Program-made: the position numbers and the translations under genes | Part shown: in pieces, positions 33,141 through 45,951 of the stretch | Numbering within the stretch: position 1 is the stretch's first letter | Layout of the letters: every line of letters begins with the position of its first letter | The notes under the pieces: model-generated | Databases searched by the model: none | Seen by the model: only the letters and a program-made list of their open reading frames with translations | What the model was told of the DNA's origin: nothing | NCBI GenBank assembly: GCA_007922305.1 | Contig: ML677334.1 | Span: forward strand, 16,748,344-16,812,343 | DNA length: 64,000 nt | Direction of reading: 5' to 3' | From: Dermatemys mawii | Lineage: Eukaryota > Chordata > Testudines > Dermatemydidae

Positions 33141-35120
33141 AATAAGAATTGGGCCTAAACCACTACATCACTGTTAATGCCTGCTTACACTGAATTTGAC
33201 AAACTGGGGATACCTACTCTGTAATTCAGAGCACAAATTTCTGCCCTAAATTTGATCTTTTTCTAATAAGGGCTTGGAAGAACTCCCATTGACTTCAGTT
33301 GCAATTGAATCAGGTTCTTAAATGTTGTTTGCAATTGTGTAACTCCACAGACTTCAATTGAATAGCTCCTGACTTATACCACTGTGATGTGAATAAGAGG
33401 AGGATCAGTCAGTGAGTACAAAGAATACAGGTTTTCGGAAGTTCAGCTGATTGAGCAATCTCATAGCTGAAACAGTACTAAATGCATTGTAATTATGAGA
33501 TTTAAAAGATCAATATTATTTTTTTTTTTAATCAACATATTACTTACGCCTGATGGAAGTTGATTGTGGCCTAGCTGCATTGGAATTAGGGGACTCCTGC
33601 TGAGCAGTAAATGCATTGAGCTAGAGGGTCATGAAATAGATTGAGCAGTTCTAGGCAGAGGTCAGAGTCATTGCGAATGAGGCATGCACTTGATGGGGAA
33701 ACAGCACAGTGGTTTATCAATATGTTCTAGTGAGGACAGTTACAGAAATGGTTAGAATCAAGGCTGATGAGACAGAGGATTATATAGCCTGTGTCATTTT
33801 AGAGGGGGCTTGACTGAGATACTCAAAACTAAGAAAAGAGGGAGTGAAAAATGCCATATCCCTCCTCTACATTCTTACATGTTCTGAAAAGAAGATGGTG
33901 AAAGATGGTGAAACTAATAGCTGATAAACTTGGAAGTAATAAAATATTTCCATAACAGCTTTGTCTCTTTGCCACGGAGTGTCATTGAGTCAACAACAAA
34001 TTTTTAAAGAGAGTTGTGTAATCTTATGACCTCTGAAGCATCAATATAGGGAATTTCTCGAGGCAGAGCCAGAACTCGTAGGCCCAATTGTCTCAATCAT
34101 TAGGGGAGTGATTGGGGCTGATTCTGTTTTCAGTTATACTGGTGCGAATGAGGAGTAATGCTATTGAAGTCGATGGAGGTACATGAATGTGAAAGCAATG
34201 TGAGCTCACAATCAGGCCAGCTGTTGTTTAAAAATGTATTAACAATTTGAATAGATAGCAACATTTCCCTCATGCATCCCCCTCCATTGCCATTCCTTAG
34301 ACCTGTTGTGTCATTCACTTAGCAATGATGTAACAATCTTAGCACTTGACTTTATAAAGCACTAAAAGAGGGAGCAAAGCCGAGAGTGAGGCAAATGAGA
34401 GGAGAGAGGATGAAGCCGAAGAAAAATTAGATCATGGAGAGGTGGAAAGGGGAAGAAGAAATCCTTCCCTTATCTGTGCTTTTTCCTGGGATACAAATAG
34501 TAGATATTATTAATCTCTCTTGTTCTTGAGTTATTATTAGTTATTGTTAATACTTAAGTCAGGCACCATCACATAATCAGGTTGATGTTTTTTTTCTAAG
34601 CACACTACTCAGCCCTTCATCCTCACTCCAAACTGCTACCGTGGGCAATCGGTGTTTTGCCCATGAAAGGAGGAAGGATAGCTGATCTGGTATGTTTCAT
34701 ACTTGCTGAGATGACAGAAAATGTAGTAGCTGCTGTTTACCCTAAATGGACTAGCAGAATATGTTAATGAATCGAGACAGTTAATTAAATGATCTGATGC
34801 ACAGAGTTACCTACAGAGTGATTGATAGTCACAGGCCAAAGCTGAATTGCTCTGCAAAATCAGTGATTGATGTGAATTTCAAGCACTGTATTCTCCTAGT
34901 GCATGTGTGCACACATGCATCCACGAGAAGACCACAAAACTACATATGACGGATAGTAGACAATACTTTACTCTCTTTTTTTAAGGTTCCAATCATGCAA
35001 TAATCACTTTATGGGCATGTCTCTGTTGCCTACCTCCATCCCCCAAAACTCCGCTTTTAAAGTTCCACTAATTTGGCACTACCTACAAGGAACCAGCCTG
35101 GTGGTGGGTTGTGACAAAGC
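33141..35120. other. No gene recognised
   Basis: Unclassified DNA with a degraded palindromic-repeat remnant near 33280-33420 and a small direct repeat 'agatggtgaa' near 33895-33915. Confidence 0.4.
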
Positions 35121-35125
35121 TGAGA

Positions 35126-35345
35126 GGAGGAAGGATGGTCCAGTGGTTAGGGCACTAATCATCTGGGAATCCCTAATTCAATTCCCTGCTTGACAGCAGG
35201 CTTTCTGTGTTACCCTTAGCATCTCCCTTACCTCAGCCGCATTTCACAGATGGGGAACTAACACTTCTTCATGACCTCACTGGAGTGTTGTGAGGATAGC
35301 TACATTACAGATTGGGAGGAGCTCAGATACTGCTGTAATGTGGGC
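35126..35345 (+). repeat. MIR-type SINE
   Basis: Reads 'gatggtccagtggttagggc' (A-box side), 'ctaattcaattccctgctt', 'ctttctgtgttacccttagc', 'cacagatggggaactaacac', 'gagtgttgtgaggatagcta', in MIR order on the plus strand. Confidence 0.75.
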
Positions 35346-35451
35346 TACATGCTATGTACGTTTCTTAAACAGAAAGACGTGGACAAATGGCATCATGAGA
35401 CTGGACTCTTCGACAGTGCTGGGGAGAATATATATGTGTGAGGGGGTAGTG

Positions 35452-35640
35452 ATGTAAATGTTTGCCAGAGCACTAGTCTAGGACTTAGGAGGCCTGATTT
35501 CAAGTCTCTTCTCAACCGTAGACTTCCGGTGTGATCTGAAGCAAGTCACTCAGTTTCTTGTTGTACCATGGGGCATTTGTGAGGATAAATACATGAACAT
35601 TTGTAAGGTGTTCAGATGCTACAAGCCATCAAAATATGTA
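35452..35640 (+). repeat. MIR-type SINE
   Basis: 'gccagagcactagtctagga', 'gaggcctgatttcaagtctc', 'gtgtgatctgaagcaagtca', 'gcatttgtgaggataaatac' in MIR order. It lies about 100 bp after another MIR in the same orientation. Confidence 0.7.
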
Positions 35641-35645
35641 AGTGA

Positions 35646-35897
35646 GGCTACATGTACACTTGGAAGTAGGGGTGTGATTCCCAGCTCATTGAACTAGCAC
35701 ACTAAAAAAGTAGTGTCGCTGCAGCAGCAAGGCGGTGGCATGAGCTAGCCACCCCAGTCACAAACCTGTGGGGATGTACTCGGGACAGCTAGCTTGTGCT
35801 GCCACTCGCTGCTGCCTGAGCTAACTTGATGAGAGGTAGCATGAGTTTATCTAAATGATCTGGGAGTCATAATCGTTGCTCCGAGTTAGACACAGCC
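35646..35897. mobile_element. Harbinger-type MITE, 252 bp
   Basis: Left end GGCTACATGTACACTTGG and right end 'gagttagacacagcc' are eroded versions of the GGGTACATCTACAC type of terminal repeat. Internally it is palindromic around 'gtggcatgagctagccaccc'. TGA and TTA triplets flank it, so the TWA duplication has decayed. Non-coding. Confidence 0.6.
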
Positions 35898-35899
35898 TT

Positions 35900-36905
35900 A
35901 GATAGAGGACTGGAGGAATCAAGAGATTGGGGGAGTGCAGGGGCTCAGGGTTAATAGGGTGGAATTTGTATTAGGTAGAGAGGCAAGTCCAGGTTGAAGA
36001 AAAGAACAGAGTGGAGGATTTAGCAGAAAAGGGAAGGAGAAGAAGAAACTAGGGACTACGGTATTTAAATACAGCTAAACAGAACCTGCAATAAGTAATT
36101 TGCCAGGGATGAAAACTCTAGTGAACAAGCCCTTTTTATGCTTTCAAGCTCCATACCATTAGCTTAGCCTTCACTGCAAACTTGTTAATCTGACAAGTGC
36201 CTTGTTATGCTCATGAGGGAAAGCAAGGATTTTAAGGACATTTTTAACTATTTGCGTCAGCCCAGGAGCCTGAAAGTTCATAGGGTGGGAAGCCATTCTC
36301 CATGTGAATAAGCTGTGAAATGTCTTTGAAAATTAAAATTTTAATTATATTTGACATTACTGAGCCTCCTGCTGATGGTATCTTTCTAAAAGAAAAAGGG
36401 ACATAATTTGTGACAGTGGAAACACTATGTGAAAGACTGTAAAACAGTTTGCAAGCTACTATTTATCGACGCATAGCCTTCTCATTGTCACTCATCATTA
36501 AGTCGTTTGAATGCACCTCATACATTAATGAGCTTAACTTCACAATGCTTCTCTCTGAAGTAGGCAACTATTGGTAGCCCTGTTTTTCAGTTACAAGAGT
36601 GAGACACAAGGCAGATAACTACTGGCCCACGGCCCCTTTGTTCTTTTGTGGCCCCTCCAGTGGTATGGAGGGGATAAAAGTGTTCCTTAGTGAATATCCT
36701 CAGAGGTGCAGAGCTGTCACAACAGCCCTACACTGCTTTCATTTGCAGTCCCCATTGTAGAGGGAATGCTGGGGACCGAAGGGCATTTGGCAGGAGTGCA
36801 TTGCACTCCATTCTTGGCTGCCAGAGGCCACATAAGGGGCTGCTTCAAACAGAACGTATGTTAGAGCAGCCATGAAGATGTTATAACTTATGGCTGAAGC
36901 CAAAA
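35900..36905. other. No gene recognised
   Basis: Unclassified AT-rich DNA with short frames only. Confidence 0.4.
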
Positions 36906-36908
36906 AGG

Positions 36909-36965
36909 CTCTGTGTTTTACCATGATCTGCAGCAAAAAGCTGCAGATCATGGTAAAACACAGAG
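36909..36965. repeat. Perfect 26-bp inverted repeat, 5-base loop
   Basis: The arm at 36909-36934 (starts CTCTGTGTTTTACC, ends CTGCAGC) is matched without a single mismatch by 36940-36965, around the loop AAAAA. Flanks are unrelated after the arms. An RNA copy would fold into a 26-bp hairpin. No transposon end or TSD is visible. Confidence 0.97.
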
Positions 36966-38390
36966 ATGGCTTTGCCTTCTCTTCCCCACTACCCAATTCT
37001 TTCAACAAGCACAGGTACAGAGTAGTGAAAAATAGTTTCCCAAAAGCTTGCCATGGACTCGCTATGTAATGGGAGCAAATTATTTAAAATATTAAGTCAT
37101 TCTGTCTAGAAAATGAACCTGTGCATTCTCCCCCTCCCACATTGGCCAAGGGGGCGTCTTCTTGGCCACAGAAGGTTATTGTTTTTTACTAGTTCTTGGA
37201 ATTTCCTTTTTCTTTTGAAGATTGACTATTTAGGAGTTTGACAATAAAGTATGTTCTATCACCATGTTTTTTTTGTTTTTTTTTTTTGTTTTTTTTAACT
37301 CCCATGTCTTGGTTGACAATGAAACTTAAGCTAGGAAATTTGAAAGAATAAGGATTTTTTCTCCAGTTACTTGGCTCATCAAAATCAGCATTTGCATTGG
37401 AATCTGGTTGCCTCCTTACTTAGCAGAGACTGCAACCTCTCCAAACAGCAACAACCAATACTTGCAGAGGTGGGATGGGAGGCATGATCTTCTGGCTCCA
37501 GAAACATAGGCCTTTTCTTTTTGAGCTAAAGGACTATCTGTGAGCTGTTAACCATATATAAAAAATCATATTTTTTTCTAAACACCAAACACCAATATGT
37601 CCACACCAATATGGCCTGAACCTGCTCTTCCTGAATTCAAGGGTAAACGAAAAGCCCTCCCACTGATATCACCTTTGAGCATTATGAGGCGCATAAACCC
37701 CATTCCAATCAATAGGAGCAGGATCGAATCTCAAAGCTATCCATGAAAAAATTACATTTGCTTCATTACTACCTATTGTCTTCAAACATAGTTACCCTTC
37801 CTGTCAGAGGAAATGTGGCAATTCTCAAGGCGAGTTAAAGCCCAATTTAGCAAACCATCCCTCTTCAAAGGAGCACTTAACTTGAAGCACATGCTTATGT
37901 CCCACCGACCTAATGATACTTACATTTAAACACATGTCTGAATGCTTTCCTCCACAGATTTGGATTTAAGTCCATGTTTCAGTCCTTTCACAAATTAGGG
38001 TGCAATTTTCCAAGCCCAAATTATAGGTGGGGATAAAAAGTATTTTAGAATGGAAGCTGATTGCTAACCTACCTGTAGATAATTATGCAGAGGCTGGTTA
38101 TCTGTGTACATATACAGAGCTGCACAAAAGATGAGTGGAGTCAAAATGAGGCAATGACTTATGTTCTCTGGTTCCATTTCTTGAAGGGACAAGGGCCTGG
38201 TTCTGTACGTGTCAATCAAAGAGATGTGAGACACTAAAATGGAATTACAGGCAGCTAGAGTAAGGGAAGAAAATCTGAGATTGAGGGCATAATAGTTATT
38301 GCTGCTGGTTGTTGTTTGTTATGGGATGCCATCAGATAATGCATCCTGTATCCCACCAGTACTCTACAGTACATTCAAAGTAACCTGTAC
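36966..38390. other. No gene recognised; T-rich tract
   Basis: A T-rich tract with interspersed G lies at about 37266-37306. Otherwise nothing that I can name. Confidence 0.4.
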
Positions 38391-38860
38391 ACATAGGTGG
38401 CAAGTTATGAGGCCGTGGTGCCTGTTCTCCACCAGTGTTTAAGAATGTCGGCCCGGCTCCACCAATGTTTGGTCTTACTGTGCTTTGGGGAACCCGTTCC
38501 TGTGGGGTCCAGGACAGCTGAGGGGCTAGTAGGGAGCCTGGTGCCAGCAGCAGCAAGCAACTTGTCCCAGCATGCCCGTACTCCTCCCACATTCCATCCT
38601 CTCTCCAGCTTCCACCCCCTCTCCCGAACAATGCTGGGAGCCAGTGGGACGGAGCAGGGTGGACCGGGGCCAGGTTGGTCGCTGCTTCCAGTGCCAGACT
38701 CCTGCTAACCCCCCAGGTCCCCATGAAGCATGCGGTCCTCCAAAATGTGGTACCCACAATGCGCGGGACTTGGGGCAGTTGCCCCGGTCCATCTTATGGA
38801 CAGGATGGCTCTGCTTGGACCCGTTCTGAGCACCACCAAAAATTATATAAAATTGGTGCC
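38391..38860. repeat. GC-rich dispersed repeat, unclassified
   Basis: A sharp rise in GC begins near 38395 ('ggtggcaagttatgaggccg') and ends near 38860 ('aaaattatataaaattggtgcc'). It creates overlapping frames of 85-141 codons on both strands with no domain. The right border phrase is one that I associate with a recurrent reptile repeat. It could be part of an LTR or a MITE. Confidence 0.4.
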
Positions 38861-40835
38861 CATGCCTGTACACAAGGGCTACAAAGGAACTATATAAGAA
38901 AAATCATAAACATGCAAACTCTCTGCATTGAGGCAACCAAAGTACATATAAATGCAACATAAACCAATCTCAATGTAGCTAACTTAGATGTGAAGTGTAT
39001 TGCCATGCCTATCCAGGAAGCAGTGAGATCAGAGCAGCCATACTGATTCAGCCTGTCTCTATTCTGCATGGCAGGCTACTAAGAAGCCTTGGAGAAGACT
39101 TAGGTGTCCTTCATTGTGACAGCCACAATTGAAGTGGGGCAGCAGGGGCTGTGACGCAACCTGCTCTCCTTTCAGTGTTTCACCACTGGGACTCAAACAC
39201 CTATGCTGAGCATGGTAAATGTAACTACTTCATGCTCACACATATATTTACCAAACATCAGAGCCAACCATATCACGATATAGAGATATTCCGTCATGCC
39301 CCTAGTCTTTTGTGAATCCACGAGCCAACCACAAAATGGTCTGAACTAATTATCATTATTATTTATCGGTATTATTATTAATGCATCCACCACTTTGTTC
39401 ATTTTTGGGAACATTTGTTTGAGAAGGAGATACTAACTTGAAATGATTGTCACTTGAAATGATTCACCTTTTCCTACCATAAAAGAAAATATATCTTGAG
39501 CATTCTCCCTGTAACACCATGATATAATTTATATCCTGTTCTGTTAGCACTTCATGGTGCTAGAGAACATTTTCTTATGGAAAAAGATATATATATTTTT
39601 AATCATAGCCGAGTTGCAGCCCAGTATCAGTATTTTGAATGAAACAAAAATCACATCATAAATACACAAAACACAACAGAGTCTGTACTAAAGGTAAAAT
39701 ATATAAATCTCATTAAAATATGTATTACATTCCTTCTAAAAATCTGTCATCTTTCATATCCAGCAACAAACCAAGCTGAGAAGCAATATGTAGCTGTACA
39801 GGCCATTCTTGCATTAGTGCATTCCTCAACCACTTTGTAGACAGATAAATAAAATAATAATAAACAGATTATTTAAAAGAGATTAAAAGATAATTAAAAA
39901 TAACTAGTCATGATTGATTCTCATCCTAAAACCATATTTTCAAAGTTAATTCAATGTTCTAAATATATCCTCAATTAATTTAAGTAACAAGAAATCTTAC
40001 CAGAGACTACAGTAAATCATTTGGATGAATTCACCAGGGAAGGCTGCCTGGGAAGGCTTTCTGGAGAGTACAGTGTACCACAAGAAAAAATGTATATAGT
40101 AACCTAAATGGAACAATCAAAGAAATGTGCAAGGAAAATGCCACTAATATTAGACCTGAGTGTGCTCAGTTGAAGTCAGATGTTTTTTGTCTTCTACTTC
40201 AATGGGTGATGGGTTCTGGCACATAGTTATCAACAAAAAAGATTGATAAAGGTCTCAAATATGAAAATATTACAAAGAAAGGAGTTAAATATGCCTCTTG
40301 AGTCAAGGCCTTCTTGATTAATTGCTGTTTGCCTCATATTTTACCTGCAGACATTTCTGGGTTTAGTTATACTCAGAATCAAAGGAACTATGCCAGTTTA
40401 CATCATCTGAGAATCTGGCCCATTATGTTTAAGAACCAAAATTTCAGAAAACATTCTCTAAAATTTCTGCACGAAATCCATCATGGGTGCATGTAAAATT
40501 AGACTTTGGTCCTATAACCCTTACTCAGGAGTAAACCTTACTCACACAATTAATCTGATTAGGTTTAAGGATTAGCCCGTCTCAGTGTCTGTCTAACTGG
40601 TTTCTGGGTGCAAACACCATTTGTGAGATAGGCACTGATTTATTAATGTACATTTGAAGAAAATGCATTGATTTCCACTTATAAAATACATTTAAAATGT
40701 CTCTCGCTCTTGGCATCCTTGCATAATGAAATCTATGACACTACAAAGTCAAAAATAGCAGTAGTAAACCAGTAACCCTTTGTAAAAGAAACTAGTCCAC
40801 AAACACAAAGTTTCCATGTCTTTGTGCCCTCAAAA
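38861..40835. other. No gene recognised
   Basis: AT-rich unclassified DNA. The longest frames are about 60 codons. Confidence 0.4.
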
Positions 40836-40837
40836 CA

Positions 40838-41412
40838 CTCAAACCCTCAGAATCTCTGAGGAAAGGTTGAAAGAATTTGGCATATGTAGTCTACAGAAGA
40901 GAAGACTATGGGAGACAAGATAGCAGTTTTCAAATATGTAAAATATTAGAAAGAGGATGGTGATCCACTGTTCTCCATGTCCACTAAGGATAGGACAAGA
41001 AGTATGTGGCTTAGTTTGTAGAAAATGATATTTAGGTTGCATGTTAGGAGAAACTTTCTAACTATAAGGATAGATAAGCTTTGGCACAGGTTCCCTAGGG
41101 AGGTTCTGGAATCCCCGTCCTTGGAGGGAGTTTAAGGACAGATTAGACAAACACATGTCAGGAATAGTCTAGGTGTACTTTACCCTGTCTCAACGTGTGT
41201 GAGGGGAACAGGGGAGTGGGGGGGGATAGACTTGCTGAACTCTTGAGAAGCTTTCCCACCCTATATTTCTATTTATTAGATTATTTTTTTCTGAAATATA
41301 TGCTCCAGTTCAAACAAGAATTAATTCAGGAAAGTCCTGTGGCCTATGTCATGTAGGAGGTAAGGCTAGATGATTACAATGATTCCATCTAGTCTTTAAA
41401 TCTATTAATCCA
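40838..41412 (+). mobile_element. CR1 LINE 3' ends (two abutting pieces)
   Basis: From 40838: 'agtctacagaagagaagact', 'gggagacaagatagcagttt', 'ataggacaagaagtatgtgg', 'gagaaactttctaactataa', 'agggaggttctggaatcccc', 'agattagacaaacacatgtc'. This is the classic CR1 C-terminal and 3' UTR order. A second tail, 'ggcctatgtcatgtaggagg' and 'ctagatgattacaatgattc', lies at 41337-41412. Coding is lost. Confidence 0.75.
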
Positions 41413-42640
41413 AAGCCTACCTAGAAGACTGCATATATTTTCTCCTATACATGCTCTAGTCATCTACCTGGAGTGACATAATCAAAACAATTCTAGAACA
41501 TTCACATATTTTTCATAGTTGGGTCATTCCAAAATTTCCATAAAGATTTGCAGCCACGCCCCTCATCTCTATTTAGTTTTATTTTTTAGTTGTGTGAAAG
41601 TGGTGTAAGTTAAAAAGTGGGGCTTGATTCTCCTCTTTACTTCAGGTTTAAACCTGTCCCCTGGCTTCAGTAATTACTCCTAACTTCTGTCTGTGTTAAT
41701 GAAAGGAGAATCCAGCCCAAAGTATAACGGAAACATGCTGAAGACATGAATTGAAAGTAGTGAGTACAAGATAGCAAACACCAAGTAGAAAAGTGAAACA
41801 CCACAAATCGGCCTAATCAAGCATCTGGCACAGACTAGTGAGCAATGCTGTGTGTACATCTATTATATAGCTGCTAAATTTTCATGCAAACAGCATATGA
41901 TTTTCTAGCTGATTTGCTGCTTATGGCATGTGAACAGAGTTTTGTATATTTGTGATTTCTGTACTGTGACTTTTGTTCACACCATCAGCCTTCTATTTTG
42001 ACCATGTTTCCTCATCACCTGATAGACTGATGGATGCTGGGACATGCAATATTGCTTACTGTCCTCAGTCACATACCCAACATGTTGGCACATTTTTTGA
42101 TCACATCCATAAGTATGGTCTTGCATGCCACATGCAAGGTGATGTGTTTCAGCAATGAGCACGATTGAGCTTGTGGTAACTGGGGTGATGTTCAGCTGTA
42201 CTATATGGCATTTCTAATGATTACTGGTCTGTGCCTCCCACTTATACCTTCTCAATGGAATTTACTATCCTAATACGCAACCACAGGATTGATTGGACAT
42301 CTGAAGTTGGTTTCACCACTCAAGCCTCTAAGATGCATCAATGTAATTGATTTTGCACCACTGAAGAATTTTTCTTAAAGGCTCCACAAAAATGCTATCC
42401 CATAAAACAATAATTAAAAAGAAAAAAGAGGGGGGGGGAGTGTTCTTTCTGTGTGATTTTTCCAAAAGGCTCCTCTTCAGTGCCCTTGTAGGCCATTTTC
42501 TATTAATATTTCAGAGAAGCCAAAGCATTATTGTTGTTGCTCTAATACCTGAGCTCTCCATCAGCTTTTGGTACTGAAAACTGGTAGTGAAACATGTTTT
42601 CCTTCCAGTATGTCATTTCTTCATGAATAAAACCTTTGCT
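41413..42640. other. No gene recognised
   Basis: Includes a palindromic-repeat remnant at about 41620-41720 ('ggcttgattctcctctttac' mirrored by 'gaaaggagaatccagcc') and a G-rich run near 42430. Confidence 0.4.
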
Positions 42641-42649
42641 ATCAGATGC

Positions 42650-43400
42650 TGGCGTGTTGAGTATTTAAGGTAGTGTCGCTTTGAGCAAGAGTGAATGGAA
42701 GCATATTGAGATCAACTGATCTCATTGCCACATCCCCGGCAAGCCTTCCTGCCTCTTAAAGTGGAGTCAATGAACTTTGGGAAGATATAAGAAGAGAGAA
42801 AAAGCCCTTAAAGAGGCCAGAATTCTGACATCACAGACTACTGAATCCTCCACCCAAGGTGGGTCAAAGTCTCTGGAAACTGAGTATAAGTGAAAAACAT
42901 GCTTTGGCAAAGATTGTAACTTGCTGAAATTAAGTTTCAATCTTAGAAGCATATTTTTATTTTGTTTGCTTGTAACTCTTTCTATTTTTATTCCTTACAT
43001 TTGGTATCACTTCAATCTATGATCTTTTGTTAAATAAACTGTATTACTTTTACTATAAACCAGTTCAGTGCTTTGATTAAAACCATTTGTTAGCTCCAGT
43101 TAAGGTAATAAGCTGCTGGATACTGTTTATTAAAGGGAGCAGAGAATTTAATAACTTCTGTAAGTGTTCCATGAGAGGGCTAGACTCCTTAGGACAGACA
43201 GTTTTGTGATATTCGGGGGGTCATCCAGCAAAAAATAACTGGACTTTGGAAGCCAGGTTGTGACCTGCATGCTTGTAGGCTTGCTGTTGTGTCAGGGCTA
43301 TGATCCACTGCAGCATAGCATTTAAGGCACCCATAGCTGAGGGGCAGGTGGTGATACAACCCCTTATTGATCTGGTTGAACCCCTGAGCATCACTTTACC
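42650..43400 (+). mobile_element. LTR-like interspersed repeat (solo, degraded)
   Basis: 'attgtaacttgctgaaatta', 'agcatatttttattttgttt', 'tgttaaataaactgtatta' (AATAAA near 43034), 'ccagttaaggtaataagctg' and 'ttcggggggtcatccagc' follow the order of a reptile LTR-like repeat. A related tail appears at 57400-57800. No internal region, primer site or second LTR was found, so a solo LTR or another non-autonomous repeat is equally possible. Confidence 0.4.
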
Positions 43401-43914
43401 CCAACGTTCCCATGCATAGACATAAGCTTTGATTTGGTCAGGTATTTATATATGTGCTTAAAATTAGGCATGGACATTAGTTTTTTCTTCAGTTGGGCCC
43501 TTAACTTCGTCCTCAATTGTAAGCCTAAGACATAAGTGCATCAGGTATGTCAGAGTCTCCAGGGGTCCTCTGGTCTATTTTTAAGCACACTAAAGTAGCT
43601 CCTTATCTGCTCCCTCCTGCTTGTTTCCCTCTAGTTTCCCCTCCTAAACTAATACAAAAATAAAAGGTTTTATGTACACAAATACGTATAATATTATGTA
43701 ATAAATTGTAAAAAAACACATTACCGTTAAATAAAAAAGTGTAAGACTTTACACACAAAAAAGAACACTAAGGTTACAAAGTCAAGCCCTCAGAAGTCAA
43801 GAAATGCAAGAATTAAGGTTGCACGTTCAACCTAATTTGGCCCCTTTGAATGCATACCTTATGATAGAGACTTTAATTACATGATAACATAGTATTTTTC
43901 CACAGGACCCCTCC

Positions 43915-44290
43915 TAGTCTCATTGCCCAGCCAGTCCCAGACTCCACATTCCTAGGCATGAACAAATCTCAGTTTTCCCTTCCAGTCAGTTTTCATCCCC
44001 CTCTCCCCAAGCTTCTTGTCTAATCTCTTTTCCATCCTCATAGCAGGGCCTCACCCACTGGCTCCCTTCCCCCCATCTCAGTTTTCTGTCCCAGTCTTCA
44101 CCACCTGCAGCTCCATATTTCACTTAGCCCCCTTCACTAGCTTCCATTTCCAGTCTTCTTCTCTCATGCCCTATCCTGGCTCCTTGCCCCAATGTAGTCC
44201 CTCTATTGCCTCTCTCTCCAACCCAGGATCTGGCCTTTGTCCCTTCTATATTTCATTTAGGTGGCTTCTTTCTTCACACTACCTGGGTGC
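43915..44290. repeat. C/T-rich imperfect repeat block
   Basis: Recurring 'cagttttc', 'cccagtctt' and 'ctccttgcccc' words make a pyrimidine-rich block. The 126-codon plus-strand frame at 44016 is a by-product of this composition and is not called a gene. Confidence 0.4.
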
Positions 44291-44497
44291 TAGCAGGAAA
44301 AGCACTGAGAATACAAGAGAGCTGATCTTCTGTACATACCTGGGGCAGGTCCCAGTTCAAGAGTCAGAGGAACCACGAGATTACACCCTAAGATAGGTAT
44401 AGGTAAGAGCCCAACACCCAAGGGGGTATACTCAGAGATACTAGAAAGGAGACAGAGGTGTAGGTAGCCCTGTACCCGGAATATATGCCAATGTAAT

Positions 44498-44536
44498 TCA
44501 TTATTATTAAGAATTATTATTATTATTATTATTAAT
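44498..44536. repeat. (ATT)n microsatellite
   Basis: Tandem ATT with one interruption. Confidence 0.85.
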
Positions 44537-44539
44537 ATA

Positions 44540-45911
44540 TGCAATGATTTGCCTCCATAACCATATATAAAAGATTAAATTCTTCTGTCTATACTGCAAT
44601 GTATTGTACAATACTGTATTACTTCCACTGTCCAAAGAACTATTTAACTTCCCATTTGGTATTCTATATTATTCAGTTCTTTAGCTGGACTACTAGAGTC
44701 TCATACTGGGCTGTCAAAACAACTCAATCTGTGCTGACTAGCTACAGGAAAACATATAGTTTTCCACCAGTGCCTCCAGAGTAACTGTTCAAACAAAGAA
44801 GCATTGGAGACCATGATCTGAATATCAGAGGCTCACCAGGATTAGAAGCCTGAAGAAGAAGGAAGAAAAAAAAGCAGGCGTTCTTTGGGTAATAAATTAT
44901 TCATTGCTTCTAACTAGCTGAGATAATTAAAATTACCTGCTTTCAGTAGATATGACATTAACTACAATTTCCCTTTTTTTTAAATAGATCTGATTCACAC
45001 TATCTGTTTCAAAGAGCTGTAACTATGGTGTGTGTGTATACAATTTACACAGACACATTACACACATCTATACTATAGCAGTCACTTTTGTGTGTGTGCA
45101 CTCTTGCATACAAGCATAGGTAACGTAATATAGTTCCAGAAAGTAAGGACCTAATAGTAATAAGAACTAGACATCAGATATGCTATAGTATTCGTGAACA
45201 GTAACAAAAATAAATCTCTTCAATGGAGCTAAATTGATTTAAATAGAGGATGAGCCCCAGTGTTCCTAGATGTTTGTAAATTAGCTAGCTAGTAAGCTGG
45301 TTAGCGAGGTACATGAAGTCACTGTGTGCAGTGTAGAGCCTGCTAAAAGTATCAGTGAAAATGTGTTGGTTATGCAGTGTTTGCAGATTGAAAGGAAAAA
45401 AAAGCTAATTGAAATTACCAGCTTTCCGTGTATAGGCAGCTCTCCTGATCACCATACTTTAAACAGTCTTTCAAGACATCGTCTTTTTTTCTGTGATGTA
45501 AGTCCCTTTAAATTGTGACGCCTTAGTTTACATTGGCTTTTGATGCAATGCAAAACATAACCTTTTGTAATGCACCTGTTTTAGAAATGAACAACTTAGA
45601 GATCAGATTGAGCAAGATAGCAAATAAGCAACTAAACACAGTAAAGCCAAACAGAAGCAACATATAACAAAAGCTGAGATGCCTCCTTCCTAATTCCCTG
45701 CCCTGGTGTCTGGAGAGACTGATCTCCCCCTAATTCATTAAGGGTGTGTTTTGTTTTACTCTTATATTATTTGTTTCACTTCTTCACTCCAAATGCTAAA
45801 TGATATCACACTGACAGCAAGAAAGGCCATGCCGTATTGAAATGTAAATTCTGTGCAGAAAGTAAGCAAGCAAGAAATGTCAAGGACCAAAGAATTTAAA
45901 TCAAAGAGATA

Positions 45912-45951
<40 letters not shown>

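Noticed and set aside
36909..36965. Hairpin as a rho-independent terminator or certain microRNA
   Set aside because: Vertebrate context and a perfect stem without bulges or conservation data; kept only as an open observation.
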